Assembly (NCBI RefSeq): GCF_012241385.1
Contig: NZ_JAAVXB010000002.1
Coordinates: 434,001-498,000 of the forward strand
Direction: 5' to 3'
Length of the DNA stretch: 64,000 nt
DNA from: Solimonas marina
Lineage (GTDB): Bacteria; Pseudomonadota; Gammaproteobacteria; Nevskiales; Nevskiaceae
Under the pieces are notes generated by a model, which searched no databases, had not been told where the DNA came from, and worked only from the letters and a program-made list of their open reading frames with translations. Shown piece by piece: positions 35,872 through 44,328 of this stretch (within the stretch, counting starts at the first letter, position 1; each line of letters starts with the position of its first letter). The translations under genes and the position numbers were made by a program.

Positions 35872-36615
35872 ATGGACCGCGCGCTCTACGTTGCGATGAC
35901 CGGTGCCAGCGAGACGCTGCGCCAACAGGCCATCAACAACCACAATCTGGCCAACGCCTCGACGACCGGTTTTCGCGCCGAGTTGCTGGCCAGTCAGGCG
36001 CAGGACGTCAACGGCCCTGGCTTGCCGACACGCGTCAATTCGGCGGCGCAGACGCCGGGTTGGGATTCGCGCGGCGGCAACATCCAGCAGACCGGCCGCA
36101 ATCTCGACGTGGCCATGGCGCCGGATACCTGGCTCGCGGTGCAGGCCAGCGACGGCAGCGAGGCCTACACCAAGGCCGGTGATCTGCAGCTCGACGCCTA
36201 CGGCCAGTTGCGCACGGCGTCTGGCCAGACCGTGCTCGGCGATGCCGGTCCGGTGACGATTCCGCAGGCGGCCGATCTGAGCATCGGCGGTGACGGCACC
36301 ATCACCGTTCAGCCGCTCGGCAGCGGTACCGAATCACTGGCCACCGTCGGTCGCCTGAAAGTGATGCAGGCGACGCCCGATCAACTCGAACGCGGCACCG
36401 ACGGTTTGATGCGGGCCAAGCCCGGCGTCGCGCTGAATCCCGCCAGCGGCAATGTCGTGACCAGCGGCGCGCTCGAATCGAGCAACGTCAACCTGCCGGA
36501 AACCATGGTCAACATGATCAGCCTGGCGCGGCAGTTCGAGTTGCAGACCAAGCTGATGAAGACCGCTGAGGACAACGCAGCGGCGTCGTCGACGCTGACG
36601 CGCATCAGCGGCTAG
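35872..36615 (+). CDS. flgF: Flagellar distal-rod protein FlgF
   Basis: 247 residues. Starts MDRALYVAMTGASETLRQQA with NHNLANASTTGFRAELLA, then the FlgG-like domain D1 and the C-terminal MVNMISLARQFELQTKLM. It is the shorter of the two paralogous distal rod proteins. A 364-base gap with repeat elements separates it from flgG, an unusual break in this operon. Confidence 0.95.
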   Translation: MDRALYVAMTGASETLRQQAINNHNLANASTTGFRAELLASQAQDVNGPGLPTRVNSAAQTPGWDSRGGNIQQTGRNLDVAMAPDTWLAVQASDGSEAYTKAGDLQLDAYGQLRTASGQTVLGDAGPVTIPQAADLSIGGDGTITVQPLGSGTESLATVGRLKVMQATPDQLERGTDGLMRAKPGVALNPASGNVVTSGALESSNVNLPETMVNMISLARQFELQTKLMKTAEDNAAASSTLTRISG

Positions 36616-36979
36616 CGAGATGGGCGGTGACGGTCGCGGCTCGCGTCGCTCCTACAACGCTCCCCAGGTGTTTTGCGAATTCCCCGAACCGTTCATGCCG
36701 AGTGCCGCGCGTAGCGCGGTGTATCGAGGCACGCGCAAGGTCCGGATCTGCAGCCGCCGCGACGACACGGTTGCTCCTACACGTTGAAGTTGTAGGCGCG
36801 GCGCGAGCCGCGATCGTTTACGTCACCGTTCATGCGACGCTGACGCCCGCTCGTCGTCGCCCGAGGCGCGAAACCGCGATCTTCCCTGCGCAGCGACAAC
36901 GACAGGATTCCGACACCGCCGCGCTGGTCCGGAACTTGTACCCGTCGAGACAAGGACGGAATTCCGTCGGAGGTCTCAC
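36616..36979. repeat. flgF-flgG gap with two REP-like elements
   Basis: 364 bases without a gene. At 36631-36657 the - strand reads TTGTAGGAGCGACGCGAGCC and onward, and at 36771-36815 there are CTCCTACA and TGTAGGCGCGGCGCGAGCCGC in head-to-head orientation. Both match the GTAGGAGCGGC..GCCGCGA extragenic repeats common in Pseudomonas and xanthomonads. The pair can fold into a hairpin. The weak sequence TGGTCC-GGAAC-TTGTA at 36925-36940 resembles a sigma-54 site for flgG, but both elements are imperfect. Confidence 0.7.
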
Positions 36980-37765
36980 ATGGACAATGCACTTTGGGTC
37001 GCCAAGACCGGTCTCGATGCGCAGCAGACGCGCATGTCGGTCGTGTCGAACAATCTCGCCAACGTCAATACGACCGGCTTCAAGAAAGGTCGCGCCGCGT
37101 TCGAGGATCTGCTGTATCAGACGGTGCGTCAGCCCGGCGCGCAGACCTCACAGCAGACGCAGGCGCCGTCCGGCATGATGCTCGGCACCGGTGTGCGCGT
37201 GGTCGCCACCGAGAAGAGTTTCACGCAGGGCAATCTGGCGCAGACCGGCAATGCACTGGATGTCGCGATCAACGGTCGCGGCTTCTTCCAGATCCAGATG
37301 CCGGACGGCACCATGGCCTACACGCGCGACGGCACCTTCCAGGTCGACAGCCAGGGCCAGCTCGTCACGTCGAGCGGCTATCCGGTACAGCCCGGCATCC
37401 AGATCCCGACCGGCGCGCAGAGCGTTTCGATCAGCACTGACGGCATCGTCTCCGTGCAGATGAGCGGCAGCGCTTCGACGCAGCAGGTCGGGCAGATCAT
37501 GACCGCCGACTTCATCAATCCGGCCGGCCTGCAGCCCAAGGGCGAGAACCTCTATACCGAGACGGCCGCCAGCGGCTCGCCGCAGACCGGTGCTCCGGCA
37601 TCGAATGGCCTCGGTGCGTTGCAGCAGGGCGCGCTGGAAGGCTCCAACGTCAATGTCGTCGAAGAACTCGTCAACATGATCGAGACGCAGCGTGCCTACG
37701 AGATGAATTCGAAGGCGATCTCGACCAGCGATCAGATGCTGCAGTTCGTCACGCAGAACCTGTGA
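36980..37765 (+). CDS. flgG: Flagellar distal rod protein FlgG
   Basis: 261 residues, standard length. [20 protein letters not shown] at the start, [20 protein letters not shown], and [20 protein letters not shown] at the end. It forms the distal rod that passes through the P and L rings. GGAGG lies six bases before the ATG. Confidence 0.97.
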   Translation: MDNALWVAKTGLDAQQTRMSVVSNNLANVNTTGFKKGRAAFEDLLYQTVRQPGAQTSQQTQAPSGMMLGTGVRVVATEKSFTQGNLAQTGNALDVAINGRGFFQIQMPDGTMAYTRDGTFQVDSQGQLVTSSGYPVQPGIQIPTGAQSVSISTDGIVSVQMSGSASTQQVGQIMTADFINPAGLQPKGENLYTETAASGSPQTGAPASNGLGALQQGALEGSNVNVVEELVNMIETQRAYEMNSKAISTSDQMLQFVTQNL

Positions 37766-37773
37766 GCACGACC

Positions 37774-38433
37774 ATGCGTTCGTTTGCCATCCTCGCCTGC
37801 CTGTCGCTGGCCGCGTGCGCCACCACGTCGCCGCGCGAAGACCCTTACGTGCCGCCCGAGGCGGCAGCCGCGCCGGCACCGGCCAGCGACGGTTCGATCT
37901 ATTCCGGCGGTTCCGGCCTGGCGCTGTTCGAGGACAACAAGGCGCGCCGCGTCGGTGATCTGCTGACGGTCAACCTGGTCGAACAGACCAATGCCGAGAA
38001 GAAGGCCAACACCAGCACCGCCAAGACGACGTCGGACAGCATCGCCAACCCGACGCTGTTCGGTCGGCCGGTCAGCGTCAACGGCACTGGCGTGCTCGGC
38101 TTCGATCTCGGTTCCGATCAGGCGTTCACCGGCAGTGGTGCGTCGACGCAATCGAACAAGCTCAGCGGCTCGGTGACGGTCATCGTCACGCGCGTGCTGC
38201 CGAACGGCAATCTGGTCGTGCGCGGCGAAAAGCAGATTCAGATCAATCAGGGCAGCGAGCACGTCGCGCTGCAGGGCATCGTGCGGCCGATCGACATCGC
38301 CGCCGATGGCACCGTGCCGTCGAGCCGTGTCGCCAACGCCAAGATCAGCTACGCCGGCAACGGCGCCGTCGCCGATTCGAACGCGATGGGCTGGCTGGCG
38401 CGCTTCTTCAATTCCGTGCTGTTTCCGTTCTGA
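37774..38433 (+). CDS. flgH: Flagellar L-ring lipoprotein FlgH
   Basis: 219 residues from ATG 37774. Lipobox LAAC with Cys 15, as required for the L-ring in the outer membrane. Conserved parts are [42 protein letters not shown] and the C-terminal [23 protein letters not shown] at 37762 overlapping the flgG stop is also in frame, but the ATG gives a better signal peptide. Confidence 0.96.
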   Translation: MRSFAILACLSLAACATTSPREDPYVPPEAAAAPAPASDGSIYSGGSGLALFEDNKARRVGDLLTVNLVEQTNAEKKANTSTAKTTSDSIANPTLFGRPVSVNGTGVLGFDLGSDQAFTGSGASTQSNKLSGSVTVIVTRVLPNGNLVVRGEKQIQINQGSEHVALQGIVRPIDIAADGTVPSSRVANAKISYAGNGAVADSNAMGWLARFFNSVLFPF

Positions 38434-38444
38434 GGGCCCGGACC

Positions 38445-39584
38445 ATGCGCTTTCTGCTCCAGCGTCAGCATCAAAGCCATCTGCGTATCGCGCGTTGTCT
38501 GACGGCGTTGCTGATGTTCGTGCCGGGTCTCGCACACGCCGAGCGCGTCAAGGATCTGGCATCCGTCCAGGGCGTGCGCAGCAACCCGCTGATCGGCTAC
38601 GGCCTGGTCGTCGGTCTCGACGGCACTGGCGACCAGACGACCCAGGCGCCGTTCACGACGCAGAGCCTGAAGTCGATGCTCGCGCAGCTCGGCATCACGG
38701 TGCCGGCCAACGTCAATCCGCAGCTGAAGAATGTCGCGGCCGTTGCCATCAGCGCCGACCTGCCGGCTTTCGCCAAGCCTGGCCAGCAGATCGACGTGAC
38801 GGTGTCGTCGCTCGGCAACGCCGGCTCCTTGCGTGGCGGCGCATTGCTGATGACGCCCCTCAAGGGCGCCGACGGTCAGGTCTATGCGATCGCGCAGGGC
38901 AATGTCGTGGTCGGTGGTCTCGGCGTGTCCGGCAAGGACGGTTCGCGGGTATCGATCAATGTGCCGAGCGCCGGTCGCATTCCGAACGGGGCGCAGGTCG
39001 AACGCGTGGTCGCCAATGGCTTCGACAGCAGCCCTGATCTGCATTTCAACCTCAACACGCCGGACTTCACGACGGCGGCGCGCATGGCGCAGAGCATCAA
39101 TGCCGCGCTCGGCACGTCGATGGCGCGTGCCGAAGATGCGGTGACCGTCAGTGTTCACGCTCCGGCGGATGCGAATCAACGCGTCACGTTTTTGTCGATC
39201 GTCGAAAACGTCGAGGTGACGCCGGCCGACGCCGCCGCCAAGGTCGTCATCAATTCGCGCACCGGCACGGTCGTCATCGGCAGCCGTGTGCGCGTGTCGC
39301 CGGCCGCGGTGTCGCACGGTTCACTGGCGGTGACGATTTCCGAAAAACCGCAGATCAGTCAGCCGGGCGCCTTCTCCGAGGGGCAGACCGTGGCGGTGCC
39401 GCGTTCGCAGATCGAAGTCACGCAAGAGGGCGCCGGGCACATGTTCGTGTTCGATACCGGCGTCAATCTCGATGATCTGGTCAAGGCCGTGAATCAGGTC
39501 GGCGCCGCGCCGGGCGATCTGGTGGCCATCCTCGAAGCCTTGAAAGAGGCGGGCGCCTTGCGCGCGGAGTTGGTGGTGATCTGA
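38445..39584 (+). CDS. flgI: Flagellar P-ring protein FlgI
   Basis: 379 residues. Signal peptide ending GLAHA, then [20 protein letters not shown] and the family signature [13 protein letters not shown]. The C-terminus [20 protein letters not shown] is also typical. It forms the P ring in the peptidoglycan layer with the help of FlgA, encoded 6 kb upstream on the other strand. The stop overlaps a possible ATG (TGATG), but no convincing gene starts there. Confidence 0.97.
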   Translation: MRFLLQRQHQSHLRIARCLTALLMFVPGLAHAERVKDLASVQGVRSNPLIGYGLVVGLDGTGDQTTQAPFTTQSLKSMLAQLGITVPANVNPQLKNVAAVAISADLPAFAKPGQQIDVTVSSLGNAGSLRGGALLMTPLKGADGQVYAIAQGNVVVGGLGVSGKDGSRVSINVPSAGRIPNGAQVERVVANGFDSSPDLHFNLNTPDFTTAARMAQSINAALGTSMARAEDAVTVSVHAPADANQRVTFLSIVENVEVTPADAAAKVVINSRTGTVVIGSRVRVSPAAVSHGSLAVTISEKPQISQPGAFSEGQTVAVPRSQIEVTQEGAGHMFVFDTGVNLDDLVKAVNQVGAAPGDLVAILEALKEAGALRAELVVI

Positions 39585-39813
39585 TGGCCACCGGCATGCC
39601 CAATGTGGACAGTGGACCGCAGATCGGCGTGCCGGCACAGCCGTTGTCTTTGCGCCTGGCCGTTGCGCTTCACCGAGGTGGCAGGGGCGTCGTTTCTTTC
39701 CACGGCGGTGCTTTTACCCGTCGCGCCGTCGCGCGAAACAATAGTCTGGAGAGCGAAAGCCATCTTGCCGTTGTGACGATGCCCGCGACGCTTGCGTCGA
39801 CTGGAGATCGGCG

Positions 39814-40773
39814 ATGACGCTACGCTCCACCGATGCGATCACCGATTTCTCGCAGTTTCAGACGATGCGAGCCGGCGCGCGCGACGGCGATCTGTCGACG
39901 GTGCGCAAGGCGGCGCAACAGTTCGAGGCCTTGTTCACGCAACAGCTGCTGAAGAGCATGCGCGCCGGGTCGCTGGGTGACGACGTGATGGGCGGCGGCC
40001 AGACCGGTTTTTATCAGGACCTGTTCGATCAGCAGATGTCGGTACACCTGTCGTCGTCCGGCAAGGGGCTAGGGCTGGCCGACGTGCTGGTGCAGCAATT
40101 GCGCGGCAGTGCAGCCGGCGCTGCAGACGGCGACGACAGCACTGCGACGTCGGTGTCCGGCGTCAGCGATCTGCTGTCGAGCGCGCGACGCGCCTATGCG
40201 CTGGGTCGTGCCCAACATGCGACGAGCGCACTGACGGCGACCCCGCCGTCGTCCGCCGCGACGGACCATGGCGAGACGACGACGCCTGAATCGTTCGTGC
40301 AGTCCATCCTGCCGCATGCCGAGCGCGCGGCGCGCGAACTCGGCGTGCCGGCGCGGGTGCTGATCGCGCAGGCGGCGCTGGAAACCGGCTGGGGGGCACA
40401 CGGCATCAAGAACGGCAGCGGATCGTCCAGCCACAACCTGTTCGGCATCAAGGCCGATCGTCGTTGGGGCGGCGACTCGGTGTCGACGACGACGACCGAG
40501 GTCGTCGACGGGACTGCGCAGCGCGAACGTGCGGATTTTCGCGCTTACGATTCGATGGCGTCGTCGTTCGACGACTACGTGGATTTCCTCAAGTCGAATC
40601 CGCGTTATCAGGAGGCGCTGCAGCATGGCGGTAGCGCCAGCCGCTTCGTGCAAGGGCTGCAGAAGGCGGGTTATGCCACTGATCCGGCGTATGCGCGCAA
40701 GATTCTTGCGATCGCCAATGGCCCGACGATGCAGCTCGCGCTGGCCGCCGGCCCGCGCCAGATTTCGGTCTAA
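39814..40773 (+). CDS. flgJ: Flagellar rod assembly protein/muramidase FlgJ
   Basis: 319 residues with both expected parts. Residues about 15-95 are the rod-cap domain (AAQQFEALFTQQLLKSMRAG, GGGQTGFYQDLFDQQMS). Residues about 160-305 are the glucosaminidase domain with catalytic Glu in AQAALETGWGAHG and the DYVDFLKSNPRY block. It opens the cell wall for the rod. A 229-base gap with no good gene separates it from flgI; GGAG lies 7-10 bases before the ATG. Confidence 0.96.
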   Translation: MTLRSTDAITDFSQFQTMRAGARDGDLSTVRKAAQQFEALFTQQLLKSMRAGSLGDDVMGGGQTGFYQDLFDQQMSVHLSSSGKGLGLADVLVQQLRGSAAGAADGDDSTATSVSGVSDLLSSARRAYALGRAQHATSALTATPPSSAATDHGETTTPESFVQSILPHAERAARELGVPARVLIAQAALETGWGAHGIKNGSGSSSHNLFGIKADRRWGGDSVSTTTTEVVDGTAQRERADFRAYDSMASSFDDYVDFLKSNPRYQEALQHGGSASRFVQGLQKAGYATDPAYARKILAIANGPTMQLALAAGPRQISV

Positions 40774-40794
40774 GTACAGACAGGACGCGCAACG

Positions 40795-42666
40795 ATGGGC
40801 GACATTCTCGCAACGGGTAGTTCGGCGCTGCTGGCGTACCAGACGGCGCTCAGCACCACCAGCCACAACATCGCCAACGCGAACACGACCGGCTATTCGC
40901 GTCAGCGCGTCGAGCTGACGTCGAAGCTCGGTCAGGGCACGGCCAGCGGCTATGTCGGTGCCGGTGTCGACGTCGCGACGGTGCAGCGCATTACCGATTC
41001 GTTGGTCAATGCACGACTGCAGACGAGCACGTCCGCCTATGCGCGCATCGACGTCTATTCGACCTATGCCTCGCAGATCGACACGCTGCTGTCGGACAGT
41101 TCGACGAATCTGTCGACGCCGATGCAGTCGTTCTTCGATGCGGCCAATGCCTTGTCGAGTACGCCGACGTCGACGTCGGCGCGGCAGGCCGTGCTGTCGT
41201 CGGCGAAGACGCTGACCGACCGGGTGACGCTGCTGCAGTCGCAGCTCGATTCGATGAACAGCGATCTCAATCAGTCGCTGAGCACGACGGTCGAGAGCAT
41301 CAACACCAACACCGAGGCGCTGGCCAAGCTCAATACGCAGATCATCAACGCGCAGTCGCAATCCGGCGGTCAGCCGCCCAATGATCTGCTCGATCAGCGC
41401 GACCAGCTCGTCCAGCAGATTGCCGAGCAGGTCGGTATCACGACCGCCGTCCAGGACGACGGCAGTCTCAATGTCTTTACCGCCAGCGGTCAGGCACTGG
41501 TGCTCGGTGGCAAGTCGACCGCGCTGGGGGTCAGCAGCGACGCCTATAACAGCGGCGCGCTCGACGTGACTTACAACGGCAAGCCGATCACGGCGCAGCT
41601 CAGTGGCGGCACGGTCGGCGGCCTGCTCGATACGCGTCGCGAAGTGATCGAGCCGGCGCGCAGCGAACTCGGCAAGCTCGCCGCCGGCATTGCCGCCGCC
41701 ATCAATCAGCAGAATGCCGCCGGCGTCGATCTGTCCGGCAACCAGGGCGGCGATCTGTTGACGATGCCGAGCGGCACGGCCTACGCGGCGACCGCGAATG
41801 CCGGTACGGCACAGATGGACGTGGCGATCGCCGATGTGTCGGCGCTCAGCGGCAGCAACTACGTGCTGAAGTTCGACGGCGCCAGCTGGACCGCCACCGA
41901 CGCGCAGTCCGGCGCAGCGGTGGCGCTGACGGGCAGCGGCACGTCGGCCGACCCGCTGATGCTGGGCGGCGTTGCGATCAGCGTCAGCGGCGCTGCCCAG
42001 GCCGGCGACTCGTTCCTGGTCAAGCCGACGGCGAACGCGGCGAGCCAGCTGTCGCTGGCGACCACCGATCCGAGCAAGATCGCCGCCGCACGCGCAGTGA
42101 CCGCCAGCGCGGCGAGCGGCAACGGCAGCGCGGTCGGCGACATCAGCGTCACCGATTCCGGCAATGCGGCGCTGACCGATGCGGTGACGATCACGTTCAC
42201 CGACGCCAACACTTATCAGATCAACGGCAGCGGCAGCTATGCCTACAGCGCCGGCGATGCGATCAGCGTCAATGGCTGGTCACTGACGCTGTCCGGTGAT
42301 GTCGCCGCCGGCGACAGCTTCAGCATCGCCAAGACGGCCGCCAACAGCAGCGACAACGGCAATGCCAACGCGCTGGCCACGCTCGGCTCGCTGGCGCTGT
42401 TCGCTGGTGGCGAGACGCTCGACGCGGCGCAGAGCGCGCTGACCACCAAGGCGGCGACGCGCGCGCAGCAGGCCAGCCTCGCGCTCGACGCGCAGAGCGC
42501 GGTCAAGACCCAGGCCGAGGCGGCACGTGATTCGGTGTCTGGCGTCAACCTCGACGAGGAGGCGGCCGATCTGCTGCGTTATCAGCAGGCATATCAGGCT
42601 GCGGCGCAGGTGATTTCCACCGCCAACACCATCTTCCAGTCGTTGTTGCAGGCGACGCGAGGCTGA
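40795..42666 (+). CDS. flgK: Hook-filament junction protein FlgK
   Basis: 623 residues. N-terminal LLAYQTALSTTSHNIANANT and C-terminal VNLDEEAADLLRYQQAYQAA form the D0 coiled coil. The middle (about 330-530) has two beta-rich Ala/Ser/Asp domains with similar texture (for example AAGDSF and AGDSFLV). It is the first junction ring between hook and filament and a client of FlgN. Confidence 0.96.
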   Translation: MGDILATGSSALLAYQTALSTTSHNIANANTTGYSRQRVELTSKLGQGTASGYVGAGVDVATVQRITDSLVNARLQTSTSAYARIDVYSTYASQIDTLLSDSSTNLSTPMQSFFDAANALSSTPTSTSARQAVLSSAKTLTDRVTLLQSQLDSMNSDLNQSLSTTVESINTNTEALAKLNTQIINAQSQSGGQPPNDLLDQRDQLVQQIAEQVGITTAVQDDGSLNVFTASGQALVLGGKSTALGVSSDAYNSGALDVTYNGKPITAQLSGGTVGGLLDTRREVIEPARSELGKLAAGIAAAINQQNAAGVDLSGNQGGDLLTMPSGTAYAATANAGTAQMDVAIADVSALSGSNYVLKFDGASWTATDAQSGAAVALTGSGTSADPLMLGGVAISVSGAAQAGDSFLVKPTANAASQLSLATTDPSKIAAARAVTASAASGNGSAVGDISVTDSGNAALTDAVTITFTDANTYQINGSGSYAYSAGDAISVNGWSLTLSGDVAAGDSFSIAKTAANSSDNGNANALATLGSLALFAGGETLDAAQSALTTKAATRAQQASLALDAQSAVKTQAEAARDSVSGVNLDEEAADLLRYQQAYQAAAQVISTANTIFQSLLQATRG

Positions 42667-42668
42667 TC

Positions 42669-43865
42669 ATGATTCGCACATCGACCGCATGGCAGTATCA
42701 GCAGGGCATTTCGCAGATGCTGCGTTCGCAGCAGGATCTGACGAAGACGCAGAACCAGCTCAGCTCGAACGTACGATGGCAGACCGCGGCCGACGACCCG
42801 GCCGGTTGGGCGCAGGCGCAGAGCTATGATCAACTGGTCGCCGCCAACGCCCGCTATACCTCGGCCGCACAGAGCGCGCAACAGCGGCTACAGCTTGGCG
42901 AAGACACCATCGCCAGCGGCGTGAGCCTGTTGCAGCGCGTTCGCGAATTGACCATCGAGGCCAATACCTCGACGCAGTCCGAGGACACCCGCGCGTCGAT
43001 CGCCAAGGAGCTGTATGCGGTGCGCGATCAGCTGATGGCGTTGGCCAATACCACGGACGGGCAGGGCCGCTACTTGTTCGGCGGCGCCGACGATGGCAGC
43101 ACGCCGTTCACCTGGAATGGCAGCAGCGCCGACTATCACGGTGATCAGACCGTGGTCAGCGCGCAGATCGGCAGCTCGCGCACGGTCGCGCAGAACGATC
43201 CGGGCAGCGTGGTGTTCCTCGGCCTGAAAACCGGCAACGGCACGTTCGCGGTGACCGCGTCGTCGGCCAACACCGGTGGCGCGTCGATCACCAGCGCAAC
43301 GCTCAGCGACAGCTCGCAATGGGACGGCGGCAGTTACACGCTGCGCTTCACGGCAAGCGATCAGTACGAGATCGTCGATGCGTCGAACACGGTCGTGCAG
43401 AGCGGCAGCGCCGGCGACGGCGACACCATCACGTTCCGCGGCGCGTCGTTGACGCTCAGCGGCAGTGCCGCGGCCGGCGACCGCTATACGGTGGCGCCGT
43501 CGTCGTCGCAGGACATGTTTGCGATGATCGATCAGATCGCCGACCTGCTGATGCAGCCACAGGACAGCGACTCACAGCGGGCCCAGGTGCAGACGGCCCT
43601 GCAGCAGGCGATGGGAACCTTGCAGGGCGCCGAAGACCGGCTCAGCGATGTGCGTTCCGGCATCGGCCTGCGCCTCAACGCGATCGACGATGCGCTTGAC
43701 GTGTCGTCGGCACAGAACGAGCACGCCCAGGCGGCCGCGTCGGATCTGCGCGATACCGACTACGCCGATGCGATCTCCAAGCTGCAACTACAGATGACGA
43801 CGCTGCAGGCGGCGCAGCAGGTCTACAGCAAGGTGCAGGGTCTGTCGCTGTTCAACTACCTGTAG
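42669..43865 (+). CDS. flgL: Hook-filament junction protein FlgL
   Basis: 398 residues. Flagellin-like N-terminus MIRTSTAWQYQQGISQMLRS with QLSSNVRWQTAADDPAGWAQ and C-terminal LRDTDYADAISKLQLQMTTL. The central insertion (about 190-275) is beta-rich and includes an FGFRA-SLTLSG-like motif shared with FlgK. Second junction protein. It ends the flg run; the next gene, on the opposite strand, ends 5 bases away. Confidence 0.96.
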   Translation: MIRTSTAWQYQQGISQMLRSQQDLTKTQNQLSSNVRWQTAADDPAGWAQAQSYDQLVAANARYTSAAQSAQQRLQLGEDTIASGVSLLQRVRELTIEANTSTQSEDTRASIAKELYAVRDQLMALANTTDGQGRYLFGGADDGSTPFTWNGSSADYHGDQTVVSAQIGSSRTVAQNDPGSVVFLGLKTGNGTFAVTASSANTGGASITSATLSDSSQWDGGSYTLRFTASDQYEIVDASNTVVQSGSAGDGDTITFRGASLTLSGSAAAGDRYTVAPSSSQDMFAMIDQIADLLMQPQDSDSQRAQVQTALQQAMGTLQGAEDRLSDVRSGIGLRLNAIDDALDVSSAQNEHAQAAASDLRDTDYADAISKLQLQMTTLQAAQQVYSKVQGLSLFNYL

Positions 43866-43869
43866 CCGC

Positions 43870-44328
43870 TCAGTAATCGACGGTGACGTTGACGATGTCG
43901 GCATAGATGCCGGCGCTGACGTTCTGCCGCGCCGGCATGCGTGCGTAGACCGAATAGTTCTTGCCGTCGATGATCGATATCAGATAGGTGCCACCGACGG
44001 TTTGCGAACCGCCGGAGCCATCACCCCAGACCATGGTGCGATTCGAGTCCGTGTAGAGGTTGTAGTTAAGCGTGTTGCCTGCGAATACGAGCTGCCGTGA
44101 CGCGTAGCTGCCGCTGCTCCCGGTGCTGATCTTGATGGTATAGCTCGTGGCGATGCTCAACACGCAGAGCAGGTTGATGTTGCCGACGGCGTTCGTGGCA
44201 TTGCTGTCCAGCGGGTTGTAGGGTGCGAACGCGACCGGTGTGGTGCTGACCGTACACACCGCAAAGGCCTGCGGTGACATCCCGACGGCCAGCGCCGCAG
44301 CGGTCAACTTCGTCATGATCCGTCTCAT
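43870..44328 (-). CDS. Spore coat U-domain pilus subunit, distal gene of pilus operon
   Basis: 152 residues from ATG 44328. Signal peptide ending SPQAFA, then one spore-coat-U domain with a Cys pair (AVCTVS, LLCVLS) and the C-terminal strand IYADIVNVTVDY. These domains make up the subunits of archaic Csu-type chaperone-usher pili. Its ATG overlaps the usher stop by 4 bases. It sits where a tip adhesin (CsuE) would be, but is only one domain long, half of what a two-domain tip protein needs. Confidence 0.88.
   Translation of the reverse strand: MRRIMTKLTAAALAVGMSPQAFAVCTVSTTPVAFAPYNPLDSNATNAVGNINLLCVLSIATSYTIKISTGSSGSYASRQLVFAGNTLNYNLYTDSNRTMVWGDGSGGSQTVGGTYLISIIDGKNYSVYARMPARQNVSAGIYADIVNVTVDY

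Noticed and set aside
39584-39817. 77-codon frame between flgI and flgJ
   Set aside because: Poor amino-acid texture and overlap with the flgJ start; no ribosome site.
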